Source of the DNA: Caenimonas aquaedulcis
GTDB lineage: Bacteria > Pseudomonadota > Gammaproteobacteria > Burkholderiales > Burkholderiaceae_C
DNA length: 64,000 nucleotides
Direction: 5' to 3'
Assembly (NCBI RefSeq): GCF_015831345.1
Contig: NZ_JADWYS010000001.1
Location: 1,064,118-1,128,117 of the forward strand
Positions within the stretch are counted from its first letter, which is position 1. Each line of letters opens with the position of its first letter. Positions 34,500-42,665 of the stretch are shown piece by piece. The notes under the pieces were generated by a model that worked only from the letters and a program-made list of their open reading frames with translations, made no database searches and was not told where the DNA came from. Made by a program: the position numbers and the translations under genes.

Positions 34500-34811
34500 A
34501 TGTCAGACCCGATGCGCATCCGCGCTCAATCCCAGGGCGGCAACGCCGTCGTGCGCGTGCTGATGAGCCACGAGATGGAAACCGGCCTGCGCAAGGACGC
34601 GGCCGGCAAGACCGTGCCGGCCTGGCACATCACCGAAGTCACCGCCATGCACAACGGCAAGCAGGTGCTCGCCGCCGAATGGGGGCCCGCCGTCGCGAAG
34701 AACCCTTTCCTGCAATTCACGGTGAAGGGCGCGAAGGCCGGCGACAAGATCGCCATCTCCTGGAAAGACAACAAGGGCGACACGCGCACCGACGAAGCCG
34801 TGGTGACCTGA
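34500..34811 (+). CDS. soxZ: Sulfur oxidation protein SoxZ
   Basis: This 103-aa protein matches SoxZ in length and shows VRVLMSHEMETGLRKDAAGK, ITEVTAMHNGKQVL, WGPAVAKNPF and KAGDKIAISWKDNKGD. It has no signal peptide and is exported bound to SoxY by the Tat system. The SoxYZ dimer carries the sulfur substrate. Placed between soxY and soxA in the typical order. Confidence 0.95.
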   Translation: MSDPMRIRAQSQGGNAVVRVLMSHEMETGLRKDAAGKTVPAWHITEVTAMHNGKQVLAAEWGPAVAKNPFLQFTVKGAKAGDKIAISWKDNKGDTRTDEAVVT

Positions 34812-34833
34812 CAGCCCGAGAAACGGAGGAGAC

Positions 34834-35643
34834 ATGACCCACACAAGAACCAGGCTCGCCCTGCTCGCCGCCGCGTCGGCCTGCGCCGTCACCGCATCCT
34901 TCGCGCAGAAAAGCGCGACGGAGGCGATCGAGGAATACCGCGCGATGCTCGCCGACGGCAACCCCGCCGACCTCTTCGAGGCCAAGGGCGAGGCGCTGTG
35001 GAAGCAGAAGCGCGGCCCGAAGAACGCCTCGCTGGAAGCGTGCAACCTGGGCAAGGGCCCGGGCGTGGTCAAGGGCGCGTTCGTCGAGTTGCCGCGCTAC
35101 TTCCCCGACACGCAGCGCGTGCAGGACCTGGAGTCGCGCCTCGTCACCTGCATGGCCACGCTGCAGGGCTTCGACGAAAAGAAGATCGCCGCCACGCCCT
35201 TCGGGCGCGACGAGCAGAACAACGTGACGGCGCTCGCGACCTACGTGGCCGCGGAGTCGCGCGGCATGAAGTTCAACCTGCCGCAGTCGCATCCGCAGGA
35301 GAAGGTGATGTACGAGGTGGGCAAGCGCCTCTTCTTCATGCGCGGCGGCTCGCACGACTTCGCGTGCGCGTCCTGCCACGGCGAGGACGGCAAGCGCATC
35401 CGCCTGCAGGACCTGCCGAACCTCACGAAGAACCCCGGCGCCGGCGCCGGCTTCGGCGCATGGCCCGCGTACCGCGTGTCCAACGGTCAGATGTGGGGCA
35501 TGCAGCTGCGCCTGAACGACTGCTACCGGCAGCAGCGCTTCCCCTATCCCGGCTTCGGCAGCGACGCCACCATCGCGCTCGGCGTGTACCTGGGCGTCAA
35601 CGGCCAGGGCGGCACGACCACCGCGCCTTCCATCAAGCGCTGA
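34834..35643 (+). CDS. soxA: L-cysteine S-thiosulfotransferase heme subunit SoxA
   Basis: This 269-aa precursor has a signal peptide (cleavage near SFA-Q). The only CxxCH is CASCHGEDGKRI near residue 180, with the SoxA ligand Cys in LNDCYRQQRFPYP near 229, the residue that becomes a persulfide. It is therefore the single-heme SoxA type; an N-terminal Cys pair (EACN, LVTCMATL) stands where diheme forms have their first heme. With SoxX it attaches thiosulfate to SoxY. A strong GGAGGAG Shine-Dalgarno precedes the ATG. Confidence 0.95.
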   Translation: MTHTRTRLALLAAASACAVTASFAQKSATEAIEEYRAMLADGNPADLFEAKGEALWKQKRGPKNASLEACNLGKGPGVVKGAFVELPRYFPDTQRVQDLESRLVTCMATLQGFDEKKIAATPFGRDEQNNVTALATYVAAESRGMKFNLPQSHPQEKVMYEVGKRLFFMRGGSHDFACASCHGEDGKRIRLQDLPNLTKNPGAGAGFGAWPAYRVSNGQMWGMQLRLNDCYRQQRFPYPGFGSDATIALGVYLGVNGQGGTTTAPSIKR

Positions 35644-35659
35644 GGCGAGGAGCCCCTCC

Positions 35660-36313
35660 ATGAAGATCGACCAACGACGCATCCTCGCGGCCCTTCTCAT
35701 CGCGGGCGGCATCGCCGGCTGCTCCAGCCTGCCGGGTTCCGCGCAGCTCGACGCCATCACGGCGCAAACCGTGAAGGCGTCCTTCCGCGACGAGGGCATC
35801 GCGAAGGTGGACCGCCTGGTGCAGGACGACTCCAACCGCGAGTGCAGCGAAGCGCAGGCCGAAGGCCGCGCCATCTCCGCCGAGCGCGCGAAGGCGATCG
35901 AGGCCGCGAACATGAAGACGGTCCAATGGCCGAGCGACGGCAAGTACCTCGGCGACTGGAAGGCCGGCGAGCAGATCGCGCAGAACGGCCGCGGCCTCAC
36001 CTGGACCGACGACGCGAAGACGCCCAACGGCGGCAACTGCTACAACTGCCACCAGATCACGAAGGAGGAAATCTCCTTCGGCACGATCGGGCCGAGCCTC
36101 TACCAGTACGGCAAGCTGCGCGGCGTGACGAACCCCGCGGCCCCGGAATCCAGGGCCATCGTCGAATACACCTGGGGCAAGATCTGGAATGCGAAGGCGT
36201 ACAACGCGTGCTCCAACATGCCGCGCGCCGGCTACGCGCACATCCTGGACGAAGCGCAGGTGCGCCACATCGTCGCGTTGCTGCTGGACCCGCAGTCGCC
36301 GGTGAACCGGTGA
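35660..36313 (+). CDS. soxX: L-cysteine S-thiosulfotransferase subunit SoxX, lipoprotein-like
   Basis: This 217-aa precursor begins MKIDQRRILAALLIAGGIAG followed by Cys-Ser-Ser, a lipobox-like end that suggests anchoring to a membrane. One heme motif (GGNCYNCHQI near residue 128) and a likely Met ligand in NMPRAGYAHILDE are seen. It partners SoxA to start thiosulfate oxidation. Its stop overlaps the GTG start of soxB. The N-terminal region (residues 25-110) is longer than in minimal SoxX proteins, as in other beta-proteobacterial forms. Confidence 0.92.
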   Translation: MKIDQRRILAALLIAGGIAGCSSLPGSAQLDAITAQTVKASFRDEGIAKVDRLVQDDSNRECSEAQAEGRAISAERAKAIEAANMKTVQWPSDGKYLGDWKAGEQIAQNGRGLTWTDDAKTPNGGNCYNCHQITKEEISFGTIGPSLYQYGKLRGVTNPAAPESRAIVEYTWGKIWNAKAYNACSNMPRAGYAHILDEAQVRHIVALLLDPQSPVNR

Positions 36314-38052
36314 ACCTCGGCAAGCGGGAATTCCTCCAGACCCTCACCGCGGCGACCGTCTGCGGGATGGGCCTCGGCCGCTGGGCCGAAGCCGATGCGC
36401 AAACAGCCGGCAACGCGCTCTACGACATCCCGGCATTCGGCAACGTTTCGCTGCTGCACATGACGGATTGCCATGCGCAGCTGAAGCCCATCCACTTCCG
36501 CGAACCGGGCGTGAACCTCGGTGTCGGCGACATGAACGGGCGGCTCCCGCACCTCGTCGGCGAACAATTGCTCAAGGCCGCGAACGTGCCGCCCGGCACG
36601 GCGCAGGCCCACGCCCTCACCTGCCTGGACTTCGAGCAGGCCGCGCGGCGCTACGGCAAAGTGGGCGGCTTCGCGCACCTCGCGACGCTGGTCAAGCGCC
36701 TGAAGGCGAACCGCCCCGGAGCGCTGCTGCTAGACGGCGGCGACACCTGGCAGGGGTCGGCCACCGCGTTGTGGACGAAGGGCCAGGACATGGTCGATGC
36801 GGCCAAGCTGCTCGGCGTCGACATCATGACGGGCCACTGGGAGTTCACGCTCGGCATGGACCGCGTGAAGGAGATCGTGGAGAAGGATTTCGCGGGCCGC
36901 ATCGAATTCCTCGCGCAGAACGTGAAGACGGCCGACTTCGGCGACCCGGTGTTCAAGCCCTACACGATGCGCCGCATCAACGGCGTGCCGGTCGCGATCA
37001 TCGGGCAGGCGTTTCCGTACACGCCGATCGCGAACCCGCGCTACTTCGTGGCCGACTGGAGCTTCGGCATCCAGGACGAGAACATGCAGAAGGTGGTGGA
37101 CGAGGCACGCGCGCAAGGCGCGCAGCTCGTCGTGCTGCTGAGCCATAACGGCATGGACGTGGACCTGAAGATGGCCACGCGCGTGAGCGGCATCGACGCC
37201 ATCCTGGGCGGCCACACGCACGACGGCATGCCCGTGGCCAGCGTCGTTGCGAACCGCGGCGGCAAGACACTGGTGACGAATGCAGGATCCAACGGCAAAT
37301 TCCTCGCGGTGATGGATTTCGACGTGCAGGGCGGCAGGTTGCGCGACTGGCGCTATCGCCTGCTGCCCGTGTTCGCGAACCTGCTGCCCGCGGACAAGGA
37401 GATGGACGCGCTCGTCACGCGCGTGCGCGCGCCCTACGAGGCGAAGCTCGCCGAAAAGCTTGCGGTGACCGAAGGCACGCTGTACCGGCGCGGCAACTTC
37501 AACGGCAGCGGGGACCAGTTGCTGCTGGATGCGCTCATGGACGTGCAAGGCGCGGAAATCGGCTTCTCCCCCGGTTTCCGCTGGGGCACCTCGCTGCTCG
37601 CGGGGCAGGACATCACGCGCGAATGGCTGATGGACATGACCGCGACGACGTACTCGTACGCCACCGTGACGAACATGACGGGCGAGACGATCAAGACCAT
37701 CCTCGAGGACGTCTGCGACAACCTCTTCAACCCGGACCCTTACTACCAGCAAGGCGGCGACATGGTGCGCGTGGGCGGCCTCACCTACAGCTGCAACCCG
37801 CTCGCGAAGATGGGCAGCCGGATCGACGACATGCGCCTCGGCGGCAAGCCGATCGAAGCCGCGCGCACCTACAAGGTGGCGGGCTGGGCGCCGGTGGCGG
37901 AAGAAGCGCGCGGCGCCGGCAACGCGCCGGTGTGGGAGCTCGTCGAGCAATGGCTGAAGGCCAAGGGCGGACGCGTGGCGGCGCGCAGCCCGAACGTGCC
38001 GAAGCTCACGGGGGGATTGCCGAATCCGGGCTACCTGGGGGAAGGGGCATGA
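36310..38052 (+). CDS. soxB: Thiosulfohydrolase SoxB
   Basis: This 580-aa precursor has a signal (KREFLQTLTAATVCGMGLGR) and the 5'-nucleotidase-like dimanganese fold. Metal motifs are LLHMTDCHAQLKP, LLLDGGDTWQGS, GHWEFTLG, VVLLSHNGMD and LGGHTHDGMP. SoxB hydrolyses sulfate from the S-sulfonated SoxY arm in the periplasm. A GTG start at 36310 overlaps the soxX stop (GTGA) and gives VNLGKREFLQ; no ATG fits. Its stop overlaps the following gene. Confidence 0.95.
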   Translation: MNLGKREFLQTLTAATVCGMGLGRWAEADAQTAGNALYDIPAFGNVSLLHMTDCHAQLKPIHFREPGVNLGVGDMNGRLPHLVGEQLLKAANVPPGTAQAHALTCLDFEQAARRYGKVGGFAHLATLVKRLKANRPGALLLDGGDTWQGSATALWTKGQDMVDAAKLLGVDIMTGHWEFTLGMDRVKEIVEKDFAGRIEFLAQNVKTADFGDPVFKPYTMRRINGVPVAIIGQAFPYTPIANPRYFVADWSFGIQDENMQKVVDEARAQGAQLVVLLSHNGMDVDLKMATRVSGIDAILGGHTHDGMPVASVVANRGGKTLVTNAGSNGKFLAVMDFDVQGGRLRDWRYRLLPVFANLLPADKEMDALVTRVRAPYEAKLAEKLAVTEGTLYRRGNFNGSGDQLLLDALMDVQGAEIGFSPGFRWGTSLLAGQDITREWLMDMTATTYSYATVTNMTGETIKTILEDVCDNLFNPDPYYQQGGDMVRVGGLTYSCNPLAKMGSRIDDMRLGGKPIEAARTYKVAGWAPVAEEARGAGNAPVWELVEQWLKAKGGRVAARSPNVPKLTGGLPNPGYLGEGA

Positions 38053-38543
38053 AATTGCGCGCCTCGATGTGCGCGGCGCTGGTGGCACTCGCCGGTTCAG
38101 CCGCCGCGCAGCAGGCGACGTACACGGTGCGCAACCTCACGCCCGAAGCCGCGTTGCGCGCGGCGCAGGCCGCGCTCGCCGCGTGCGCGAAGAGCGGGCA
38201 TCAGGTCGCAGTGGCAGTGACCGATCGCGCGGCGATTCCTCTCGTCATGCTGCGCGACCGGCATGCCGGCACGCATACACCGGAGACCGCCACCAACAAG
38301 GCGTTTTCCGCGCTCAGCTTCAAGATCGACACGCTCGCCCTCGCCCGGGCCACGCAGCCCGGTGAAGCGTCGGCGGGCATCCGCAACCTGCCTCGCGTGG
38401 TGGCCGTGGGCGGCGGCAGGCTGATCGAATCCGCCGGCTCGCTGGTCGGCGCGATCGGCGTGTCGGGCGCGCCGGGCGGCGAGGCCGACGACGCCTGCGC
38501 CAAGGCTGGCATCGCCGCGATCGCGGACGAGCTGGAGTTCTAG
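38049..38543 (+). CDS. GlcG/HbpS family heme-binding-like protein
   Basis: This 164-aa precursor has a signal peptide (cleavage near AAA-Q). A GlcG/HbpS domain follows: EAALRAAQAALAACAKSGHQ, VAVTDRAAIPLVMLRDRHAG, HTPETATNKAFSAL and GAIGVSGAPGGEADDACAKA. HbpS-like proteins bind heme or corrinoids extracellularly, and the conserved region has His/Thr residues in HTPETATNK. The ATG overlaps the soxB stop, so it belongs to the sox operon. It may help heme delivery for SoxA, SoxX and SoxD; that role is inferred. Confidence 0.85.
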   Translation: MKLRASMCAALVALAGSAAAQQATYTVRNLTPEAALRAAQAALAACAKSGHQVAVAVTDRAAIPLVMLRDRHAGTHTPETATNKAFSALSFKIDTLALARATQPGEASAGIRNLPRVVAVGGGRLIESAGSLVGAIGVSGAPGGEADDACAKAGIAAIADELEF

Positions 38544-38561
38544 GTCGCGCACAAACCCGCA

Positions 38562-38602
38562 GAAATGCTAAACTCCTTGATCATAGGAGTTGAAATGCTA
38601 AA
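38562..38602 (+). promoter_or_regulatory. HipB-type operator: inverted repeat and direct repeats
   Basis: AACTCC (38571-38576) and GGAGTT (38586-38591) are perfect 6-bp arms 9 bp apart, like the TATCC-N8-GGATA operator of E. coli HipB. The 11-bp GAAATGCTAAA occurs twice, 30 bp apart (38562 and 38592). The right arm includes the Shine-Dalgarno GGAG of hipB, so binding would block expression. Confidence 0.6.
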
Positions 38603-38918
38603 TACATCTAGCATTATTGTGGAGCTGGAAGGTGCCCGCAAATCCTCCCACCTCACCCAGGCGGAACTGGCGCAGCGCTCCGGGGTGAACCGCATGACGG
38701 TGGGCCGCATCGAGGCCGGCTTCGATCCGCGCCTGTCCACCGTGCAGGAACTCGCCCGCGCGATGGGCATGGAGATCATGCTGGTCCCCCGCGACCTGCG
38801 CGCGGAAGTCGAGGGCTTCGTGCGCTCCGGCGGCAAGCTGGTGGCGCAGCCGCCCGGCGTCGGTGCGCCCCGATCGGTCGTCGACCTCATCGAGATCGGC
38901 AAGCCCGCAGGCGCATGA
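38595..38918 (+). CDS. hipB: HipB-like antitoxin, helix-turn-helix
   Basis: This 107-aa protein has a Cro/C1-type HTH (SHLTQAELAQRSGVNRMTVG, about residues 19-38) followed by RIEAGFDPRLSTVQELARAM, and a basic C-terminal tail. It should bind DNA and neutralise the HipA-like kinase encoded next (4-nt overlap). I start at 38595 because GGAG lies 6 nt upstream; an in-frame ATG at 38565 lies within the first direct repeat. Antitoxin function is inferred from the HTH plus the hipA neighbour. Confidence 0.85.
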   Translation: MLNTSSIIVELEGARKSSHLTQAELAQRSGVNRMTVGRIEAGFDPRLSTVQELARAMGMEIMLVPRDLRAEVEGFVRSGGKLVAQPPGVGAPRSVVDLIEIGKPAGA

Positions 38919-40216
38919 CCACCTCGATCCGCTACCTGCGGCTGTACCTCCACGCGCCAGGGGGCGGCAGGCAGCCGGTCGGGTACCTGTCGCAGTACGG
39001 GGACATCATGCGGGTGTCGTTCGACGAGGCGTACATCGCCGATCCGCAGCGCCTGTCCGTCTCGCTCAGTTATCGCGGCGCGACGGAGACGCAGACGCAG
39101 GCGATCCTGCGTGCGGCGCGTGACGAGCGATTGGTGCGCGCCGACGGACACTGGCCCGTCTACTTCCAGAACCTGCTCCCGGAGGGCCACAACCGCGAAC
39201 GTCTGGCGCGCGAGCGCGGGTGCGATCCCGAGGATGAATTCGAGCTGCTCGCCGCCGCCGGGCACGACCTCATGGGCGCGCTGGAGGTGGAGACCACCAC
39301 GCATGACGGGGACATCCCCGACGTCGTGCGGCACTGGCACACGGCGCTCGGCCTCGACGTGCTGGAGCCGGGCTTCGTCGAGGAGCCGGTCGAAGACGCC
39401 GCCGCCCTGCCCGGGGCGGTGACGAAGTTTTCCGCGGTGCAGGAGGGACGCAGGTATGTGGTGAAGCGGCACGGCGCGGCCGGCGAATACATCCTCAAGC
39501 TGCCCTCCACGGCGCACCCCGACCTGGTGGCCAACGAATATGCGGGATACGAACTGTGCGCGGCGCTCGGCCTGGAATGCGCGCACGCGCATGTCATCTC
39601 CAAGGCCGATGCGGACCTGCCGGGGCATGTGCCCTTCGACGAGATCCTGGCCGTGAAGCGGTTCGACCGTCACGACGGCCGGCGCATCCACATCGAGGAA
39701 TTCGCGCAGGCGCTCAACTACCCGCCGCGCCACAAGTACGGCAGGGGCATCCAGCAGGACTACGCGCGGATGCTCGCGCTGCTCAACGAGTTGTCGACGC
39801 AGCCGGCGCAGGACACGCGGGAATTCCTCAAGCGCTTCGTCGCGTTCATCCTCATGGGCAACACGGATGCGCATTTGAAAAACTGGGCGCTGGTGTACCC
39901 CGATGGGCGGGAGCCGCACCTGGCGCCGCTGTATGACCCGGTGTGCGTGAGCGCATTTTTTGGCGAGATCGGGCCGGACGTCTATGGGATCAACCGGGAG
40001 ATTGATCGGCGGCTTCGGGCGTTCGGGTGGGGAGATCTGGAGGCGCTGATCGCGAGCGCGAGGCTGCTGCGCCCTGCGGCGTTGATGCGCTTGTGCAGGG
40101 AATCCGTGAAGGAGGCGCAGGCGAAGTGGCCGGGAATTCTGGAGCGGGCGCCGGGGAATGTGAGGACGTCGGTGATGGAGAGGTTGAACGGTGGCGTGGC
40201 GTTGAGCGCAGCTTAG
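38915..40216 (+). CDS. hipA: HipA-family serine/threonine kinase toxin
   Basis: This 433-aa protein matches HipA: N-terminal subdomain with YGDIMRVSFDEAYIADPQ, the glycine-rich loop region KFSAVQEGRRYVVKRHG, ILKLPSTAHPDLVANEY, HIISKADADL-type core as AHVISKADADLPGH, and the catalytic loop MGNTDAHLKNWALVYPDG (Asp and Asn near residues 315-320). E. coli HipA phosphorylates glutamyl-tRNA synthetase and causes growth arrest. The kinase residues look intact. It overlaps hipB by 4 nt and converges with the SMI1/KNR4 gene, overlapping it by 4 nt at the stops. Confidence 0.9.
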   Translation: MTTSIRYLRLYLHAPGGGRQPVGYLSQYGDIMRVSFDEAYIADPQRLSVSLSYRGATETQTQAILRAARDERLVRADGHWPVYFQNLLPEGHNRERLARERGCDPEDEFELLAAAGHDLMGALEVETTTHDGDIPDVVRHWHTALGLDVLEPGFVEEPVEDAAALPGAVTKFSAVQEGRRYVVKRHGAAGEYILKLPSTAHPDLVANEYAGYELCAALGLECAHAHVISKADADLPGHVPFDEILAVKRFDRHDGRRIHIEEFAQALNYPPRHKYGRGIQQDYARMLALLNELSTQPAQDTREFLKRFVAFILMGNTDAHLKNWALVYPDGREPHLAPLYDPVCVSAFFGEIGPDVYGINREIDRRLRAFGWGDLEALIASARLLRPAALMRLCRESVKEAQAKWPGILERAPGNVRTSVMERLNGGVALSAA

Positions 40217-40761
40217 TCCTCGCGCACCAGCGCACCATCCTCCACCACATACTCTCCAGCGAGCACGGCCGCCACGTAGTTTCTGAACCAGTCCTCGAAG
40301 CTGGCTGCCAGGAGTTCCCTGTCGGCCATGTCGTGCCACATGGAAATGATCTGGCCGGCTTTCCCGCCTTCGTCCGGATCCAGGTCGATGCACATGTGAT
40401 CGCCTCCGCCGTTATGGGTGATCGGGATCCACCGCACGTTCCACCAGTCGCCGCGAACGCCGTCATGCGGCTCCGACTCGGCTCCCTCGAAGTCGCCGGC
40501 ATCGACCAGGTCTTTCCAGATGCTCCACTGATCCAGAATTTCCGCGGTCGAAAGGAATTCGAAACCGTCGAACAAACCTTCCGCCGTCGAGTGACCGTTG
40601 TGGATCTTCAGGCACTCGACAAACGACGATGGAAGCGTTACACCGAGCGCCTCCTCGAGCTGGGCGATTTCCTCGTTGGTCGCGGGGGGATTCAGGTCGG
40701 GCAACACATCCGGCCAGTGGACCGACAACCAGTTTTCGAAGCGATTCCAGAGTTCATTCAT
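40213..40761 (-). CDS. SMI1/KNR4 family protein
   Basis: This 182-aa protein has the SMI1/KNR4 (SUKH) pattern: PPATNEEIAQLEEALGVTLP, SFVECLKIHNGH, and MCIDLDPDEGGKAGQIISMW. Many SUKH proteins are immunity proteins for polymorphic toxins, others are cellular. No toxin gene is adjacent here. It is convergent with hipA and starts the accessory stretch of lower GC content. No signal peptide or membrane helix is visible. Confidence 0.82.
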   Translation of the reverse strand: MNELWNRFENWLSVHWPDVLPDLNPPATNEEIAQLEEALGVTLPSSFVECLKIHNGHSTAEGLFDGFEFLSTAEILDQWSIWKDLVDAGDFEGAESEPHDGVRGDWWNVRWIPITHNGGGDHMCIDLDPDEGGKAGQIISMWHDMADRELLAASFEDWFRNYVAAVLAGEYVVEDGALVRED

Positions 40762-40776
40762 TCGAACTTTCCCATT

Positions 40777-41196
40777 TCAGGTCCACCTTTCCACAGACAG
40801 TCTGGCAAATCGCCCGAAGACCCATCGGATTCCGCGGTAGTAGATCACGGACGCTATTAGGCAAACTGGAATGGCCACAGAGAGGAACGATCCCGTGAAC
40901 AGTTGGCGGATGGCCACGCCTGCCAATGGAGTGATCAGAACCGTGATGGCCGCCATAATGAAAGCTGACGCCAAGTAAACGCCGACGGCCCTCCAGGCAA
41001 ACTCGTGCTTTTCTTCGGGGCTCGGCTCCCTGTCGTGGTCTTTCGCGAAAGAGTATGCAGCGAACATGGAAGCCGCCAATGCGGAAGCGAGCACGAACCC
41101 TGCCCCGAACTCTCGCTTCAGCAATGCCTCCAAAGCGGTGCGGACGAGGTCCGAAACAACCGTGACTATCCCGAAGCGGAAAACGTACTTGTTCAA
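40777..41196 (-). CDS. Small membrane protein of unknown function
   Basis: This 139-aa protein has about four hydrophobic segments: residues 5-17, 32-50, 68-88 and 98-118. A charged loop (KDHDREPSPEEKHEFAWR) lies between the second and third. The general layout recalls the small ABZJ_00895-type membrane proteins, but I cannot confirm that. It lies 15 nt upstream of the SMI1/KNR4 gene on the same strand, so the two may be co-transcribed. Base composition is visibly lower in GC than in the flanking catabolic genes. Confidence 0.65.
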   Translation of the reverse strand: MNKYVFRFGIVTVVSDLVRTALEALLKREFGAGFVLASALAASMFAAYSFAKDHDREPSPEEKHEFAWRAVGVYLASAFIMAAITVLITPLAGVAIRQLFTGSFLSVAIPVCLIASVIYYRGIRWVFGRFARLSVERWT

Positions 41197-41340
41197 AGTT
41201 CTCTCCCCGCTCTCACGGGTCAGTGAACGGCGAAGTCTAATGTCGCTGCAACTCCGCTACCCGTACGAAATGCGATGAAGTTATGAGGAAATCCGACGCA
41301 GAGCGGCGCAAGCGCGCGGTTGCCGGCGGGTAGTCCGCGG

Positions 41341-41829
41341 TCAACCGCCCTCGTGCGCAGCCGCGACCAGGTCGAGCTCCACTGTCGCGTTCTTCGGCAA
41401 CTGGTACACGCCCACCGACGTACGCGTGTGCGCGCCGGCCGGGCCGAGGATGGAGAAAAGAAGCTCCGACGCCGCGTCCGCGACCTCGCTGTGTTGCGTG
41501 AAGGAGTCCGTGCATTGCACATAGACGTTCACCTTCAGGATCGCGCGCACGTTGTCGAGGGACCCGAGCGCGCGCTGCAGCAGCGCGAGTGCACGCATCA
41601 CGCAGATGCGTGCTGCGAGCTGTGCCTGCGAGAGGCTGACGTCCGCGCCCGCGCGGCCCGTGACGACGACGGTGTCCTCCACGCGAGGCACCTGCCCGCT
41701 GATGTAGATCGTGTGGCCGTCGCGGATCAGCGGGACGTAGTTGCCGCCGATCTTGATTTCGCCGTCGAAGGAATAGCCCAGGGCGGCGACGGCTTGGGAG
41801 AAGGATGGGTCTTTGGACACGGGGTTCAC
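41341..41829 (-). CDS. RidA family protein (Rid/YjgF)
   Basis: About 162 aa with the Rid fold: GGNYVPLIRDGHTIYISGQV, ALALLQRALGSLDNVRAILK, VNVYVQCTDSFTQHSEVADA and TSVGVYQLPKNATVELDLVA, where Arg and Glu of the active site cleft should lie. Rid proteins hydrolyse reactive enamines/imines or have related roles. The start is uncertain: no suitable ATG, so GTG at 41829 or 41820 is used (VNPVSKDPSF). It follows the DUF1272 gene by 14 nt and the pair probably forms an operon. Confidence 0.8.
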   Translation of the reverse strand: MNPVSKDPSFSQAVAALGYSFDGEIKIGGNYVPLIRDGHTIYISGQVPRVEDTVVVTGRAGADVSLSQAQLAARICVMRALALLQRALGSLDNVRAILKVNVYVQCTDSFTQHSEVADAASELLFSILGPAGAHTRTSVGVYQLPKNATVELDLVAAAHEGG

Positions 41830-41843
41830 GACGAATGCGCCGC

Positions 41844-42152
41844 CTAACGCGCCCGAGGCGGAATGGACTTGATCGCTGCGGCAAACCGCGCATGCGCCAC
41901 CGGATCGACCGGACGGTGCTTGACCTTGGTACTCGCCGGATCCTTGCCCAGGAAGTTGTCGCCCTTCCAGTTTTTCGACGGCCGCACGGGCCTGGCAACG
42001 AAGCCGCCCCCGCAGTTCGGGCATACGTTCCCCAGGACGGTGTCGACACACGTCGCGCAGAACGTGCACTCGTAACTGCAGATGCGCGCCTCCTGGGAGT
42101 CGGCCGGCAGCGCCTTGTTGCAGTTTTCGCAGGTGGGTCTGAGTTCGAGCAT
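41844..42152 (-). CDS. DUF1272 domain Zn-ribbon protein
   Basis: This 102-aa protein begins MLELRPTCENCNKALPADSQ, followed by ARICSYECTFCATCVD and CPNCGGGFVARPVRP, the Cys-rich pattern of DUF1272. Four CxxC-like pairs suggest zinc binding. Function is unknown. The C-terminal part (HPAST-like PASTKVKHRPVDPVAHA) fits the family. It is the first gene of a pair with ridA, and its upstream side borders the putative cassette region. Confidence 0.85.
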   Translation of the reverse strand: MLELRPTCENCNKALPADSQEARICSYECTFCATCVDTVLGNVCPNCGGGFVARPVRPSKNWKGDNFLGKDPASTKVKHRPVDPVAHARFAAAIKSIPPRAR

Positions 42153-42326
42153 GTGGTCAGAGTGTCAACTAAAACGATGCAAGCTCCGGGTCCGTGTCGA
42201 CTGCCTTGTTAGGCTGAGGCCATCCGATGCTTATGCCTCGTCCTTCTCTTCCTCGGCCCGGCACGATTTGCATTTCCGCAAATCTAACCGAGGCTGAGGA
42301 AAACTTCCAAAAATTGGCTCCGACTG

Positions 42327-42566
42327 TTAATCGTTCGCGTGCACCCTGAGTTCGGCCAGCCGAGAGAACATCTGAGACCGGATAACGCCGAGGCCGAAGG
42401 TCGCCTCACGACAACGAGAGCATTCGATCGGCGGCTCCTGGACGATGATGTTTTGAAGCGACTTCAGCAGACACGTGTCGGCAGACCGGGTGGCAACGGC
42501 GACCGTGAGCGCGCTGCGGCCCGCTCGCAGCCCGACAGCCCCGATCGGTTGAGGCGTGAAGCCCAT
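42327..42566 (-). CDS. Small cassette-like hypothetical protein
   Basis: A 79-aa reading frame starting MGFTPQPIGAVGLRAGRSAL with two Cys pairs (ECSRCREATFG). I do not recognise it. Its TAA stop lies inside GATTAAC, close to the integron core-site consensus, and an attC-end-like GTTAGGC (42600-42594 on the minus strand) lies 28 nt upstream of its ATG. That is the layout of a small gene cassette. It could also be spurious. Confidence 0.4.
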   Translation of the reverse strand: MGFTPQPIGAVGLRAGRSALTVAVATRSADTCLLKSLQNIIVQEPPIECSRCREATFGLGVIRSQMFSRLAELRVHAND

Positions 42567-42593
42567 GTCGTCGCAACCGTCAGTCACAGTGCG

Positions 42594-42665
42594 GCCTAAC
42601 GTTTGACATGCGGGGCGCCCGCGAGTGGGCGGACCCCGCTTGTGGAAAGGCTGCCCGGCAAGGAA
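42594..42665 (-). repeat. Degenerate attC-like palindrome
   Basis: On the minus strand a GC-rich hairpin (GCGGGG at 42611 pairing with CCCCGC near 42633) ends in GTTAGGC, a consensus attC end. The other end lacks a clear RYYYAAC box. The 3' end of the 44116-42596 gene reads through it and stops (TAG) inside the end box. Confidence 0.35.

Noticed and set aside
42164..42214. Segment ending GTTAGGC near the DUF1272 gene as an attC
   Set aside because: No matching RYYYAAC partner and only weak pairing inside.
42282..42332. A 51-bp stretch between ATCTAAC and GTTAATC as another attC
   Set aside because: The end boxes are partly right but the inside does not fold into a matching stem, so I did not list it as an attC.
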